A DNA stretch of 44,199 nucleotides from an uncultured Eubacteriales bacterium. Lineage in GTDB: Bacteria; Bacillota; Clostridia; Monoglobales; Monoglobaceae. The DNA is taken from contig CAJKNM010000008.1 of NCBI GenBank assembly GCA_905201285.1, positions 1-44,199 on the forward strand. Reading direction: 5' to 3'. The notes under the pieces were generated by a model, which saw nothing but the letters and a program-made list of their open reading frames with translations, did not search any database and was not told the origin of the DNA. Within the stretch, counting starts at the first letter, position 1. Each line of letters begins with the position of its first letter. Positions 42,542 through 44,199 of the stretch are shown in pieces. A program made the translations under genes and the position numbers.

Positions 42542-44199
42542 ATGGCAATATTAAAATGCAAAATGTGCGGCGGCAATATCGAGGTTGGCGAAAACCAAAA
42601 TATAGGCGTGTGCGATAGCTGCGGCAGCACTATGACAATTCCGAATGTGAATGATGAACGCATATTGAATCTATTTGACAGAGCAAATCATTTCAGACTG
42701 CAAAACGAGTTTGACAAAGCACTTGCAGCGTATGAGAGTATATTGTCAGAGGACAACAAAAACGCAGAGGCGCATTGGGGCTGTGTTCTTTCAAGGTACG
42801 GAATCGAGTATGTGAAAGACCCCAAAACACATAAGCGTGTGCCGACTTGTCATCGGGTGCAGAATGAATCGGTGCTGTCTGACTTGGATTATAAAGCCGC
42901 GGTTGAATGTACGGACGATATCCCGGCTAAAAACTTATATCAGCAAGAAGCCGAAGCCATTGCGGAAATACAGAAAAACATTCTTTCGATAGCAAACAAC
43001 GAGGCACCGTATGATATTTTCATCTGCTATAAAGAAACGGATAACAGCGGCAGACGAACCGTTGATTCGGCGCTTGCGCAGGACATATATTATCAGCTTA
43101 CCAATGAGGGATATAAAGTGTTTTTCAGCCGTATTACGTTAGAGGACAAGCTCGGCGCAGAGTACGAACCATACATATTTTCCGCATTAAATTCCGCAAA
43201 GGTAATGCTTGTTGTCGGCACGAATAAAGACTATTTTAATGCGGTATGGGTTAAAAACGAATGGGCAAGATTTTTGGACTTGGCAAGAAAGGATAAGTCA
43301 AAGATGATTATTCCTTGCTACCGCGATATTGATGCATATGACCTGCCTGATGAGCTTTCGATGTATCAAAGTCAGGATATGGGTAAAATCGGATTTGTTC
43401 AGGATTTGATAAGGGGAATAAAAAAGGTATTGCAAAAGGAGACGCCGCGGTCGAGTATTACGGCTGTAAAAAGTACAGCCGAGGCGTTTCGGACAGAGCC
43501 GCTTTTAAAGCGCGCATTTATGATGCTTGAAGATGAAGAGTGGGAAAAGGCTAACGAGCTGCTGGAGCAAGTGTTAAATCACGAACCCGAAAATGCTTTT
43601 GCCTATCTCGGGAAGTTGATGATAGAGCATAAGCTTCGTAGAGAAATGGAGCTTAGCGAATTACCTAAGGATTTCGGCAATTCTAAAAATTATCAATATA
43701 TTATGCGTTTTGGTGATGAGACTTTAAAATGCAAAATAAATAAGTATAGAGAAATTGTTATCGAAAGAATTAAACAAAAAGAAAAGGAAAAAGCGGAGGC
43801 GAGAAAAAGGGCATATGAAGAAATGAGAATCAGGCATGAAAAAGCACAAAGTTTGATAAAACCATTATTGAATAAGATTGAGCGGGAAGAAACAAAGAGA
43901 AAAGAGTCTGTAGTTAATATAGTGTGTACAGTACTTGCGATATTAATTTTATATGTAATTTTGTGTGTAATTTTGAATTATGTTGTATATTACAATGTGG
44001 GCTATATGGGTAACGATTATTTAACAATAGCTGTTAACGCAGTTTTGGCTTGTATAGTTATCGTTGCAACGGTAATTGTAATAATTAAATTTAATAGTAA
44101 GGAAGTATGTACACCTGCAGAGATAGATAAGATGAAACTGAAGGTTTTATTATATAGAGAAAAAGCAGGAGAGTGTGAAATTGAGGAAGACATTAAAAA
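42542..44199 (+). CDS. Zinc ribbon-TPR-TIR domain membrane protein, 3' end beyond the window
   Basis: 552 codons are visible and the frame is still open at the edge. ATG 42542 follows the previous stop by 2 nt, with AGGAG upstream. The order is a zinc ribbon (C6, C9, C24, C27; spacing 2-14-2), one TPR-like pair (about 40-80), a linker, and a TIR domain (about 156-297) starting YDIFICYKETD. E209 in GAEYEPYI aligns with the catalytic glutamate of SARM1-type NADases. Then come a second TPR-like unit (about 315-355), a charged coiled coil (about 390-440) and two membrane helices (about 447-475, 485-508). Relatives are common in gut Clostridia as unnamed TIR proteins. NADase or signalling activity is inferred. 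Confidence 0.88.
   Translation, partial: MAILKCKMCGGNIEVGENQNIGVCDSCGSTMTIPNVNDERILNLFDRANHFRLQNEFDKALAAYESILSEDNKNAEAHWGCVLSRYGIEYVKDPKTHKRVPTCHRVQNESVLSDLDYKAAVECTDDIPAKNLYQQEAEAIAEIQKNILSIANNEAPYDIFICYKETDNSGRRTVDSALAQDIYYQLTNEGYKVFFSRITLEDKLGAEYEPYIFSALNSAKVMLVVGTNKDYFNAVWVKNEWARFLDLARKDKSKMIIPCYRDIDAYDLPDELSMYQSQDMGKIGFVQDLIRGIKKVLQKETPRSSITAVKSTAEAFRTEPLLKRAFMMLEDEEWEKANELLEQVLNHEPENAFAYLGKLMIEHKLRREMELSELPKDFGNSKNYQYIMRFGDETLKCKINKYREIVIERIKQKEKEKAEARKRAYEEMRIRHEKAQSLIKPLLNKIEREETKRKESVVNIVCTVLAILILYVILCVILNYVVYYNVGYMGNDYLTIAVNAVLACIVIVATVIVIIKFNSKEVCTPAEIDKMKLKVLLYREKAGECEIEEDIK

Overview
The window reads as chromosomal DNA of an anaerobic, low-to-mid GC member of the Firmicutes, most likely class Clostridia (a gut Oscillospiraceae/Ruminococcaceae-type organism). 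The grounds are clostridial gene order (phoH-ybeY-era-yqzL-recO; rimP-nusA-ylxR-ylxQ-infB-rbfA-nrnA-truB-ribF), a sodium-pump type oxaloacetate decarboxylase, an [FeFe]-hydrogenase maturase (HydE), a clostridial CD1247-like zinc-ribbon protein, and a MurE carrying the DNPR motif typical of meso-diaminopimelate peptidoglycan. Several genes use GTG or TTG starts behind strong Shine-Dalgarno sequences. No rRNA, tRNA, CRISPR array, insertion sequence or phage gene was seen.

Layout. 1-2944 (+): the end of an oxaloacetate decarboxylase operon (biotin carrier, beta subunit with a frame break, alpha subunit), closed by a bidirectional terminator. 2998-7080 (-): phoH, ybeY, era, a 52-residue YqzL-like gene, recO and a short QueG-like iron-sulfur protein. 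7290-22356 (+): the division and cell-wall (dcw) cluster mraZ-rsmH-ftsL-like-pbp-murE-murF-mraY-ftsW-murG-murA-ftsQ-ftsZ, starting from a sigma-A-type promoter whose start site lies in four 10-bp MraZ boxes and ending in a terminator; murD, murC, murB, ddl and ftsA are absent. 22387-23436: hydE. 23447-32946 (+): a transcription/translation operon from rimP to ribF, then a PrsA-like lipoprotein and a cyclophilin. Its leader holds a terminator-like hairpin that fits NusA autoregulation. 33049-39222: a cold-shock gene, a CD1247-like gene, efp, a BaiN-like flavoprotein, an acyltransferase, a phosphoesterase and argH.

39248-44199 (right edge) is the accessory region. A 68-residue XRE regulator is divergent from a four-gene operon encoding an SPFH protein with three C-terminal zinc ribbons, a four-helix membrane protein, a cytosolic BspA-type leucine-rich-repeat protein with an N-terminal zinc ribbon, and a zinc-ribbon/TPR/TIR/membrane protein cut by the window edge. 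The N-terminal zinc ribbons of the last two have identical cysteine spacing, and the TIR domain keeps the glutamate used by NAD-cleaving TIRs. A 14-bp palindrome overlaps the operon's -10 box. This looks like a coherent scaffold-sensor-effector system and is the best candidate here for an undescribed immune or membrane-stress system. That function is inference.
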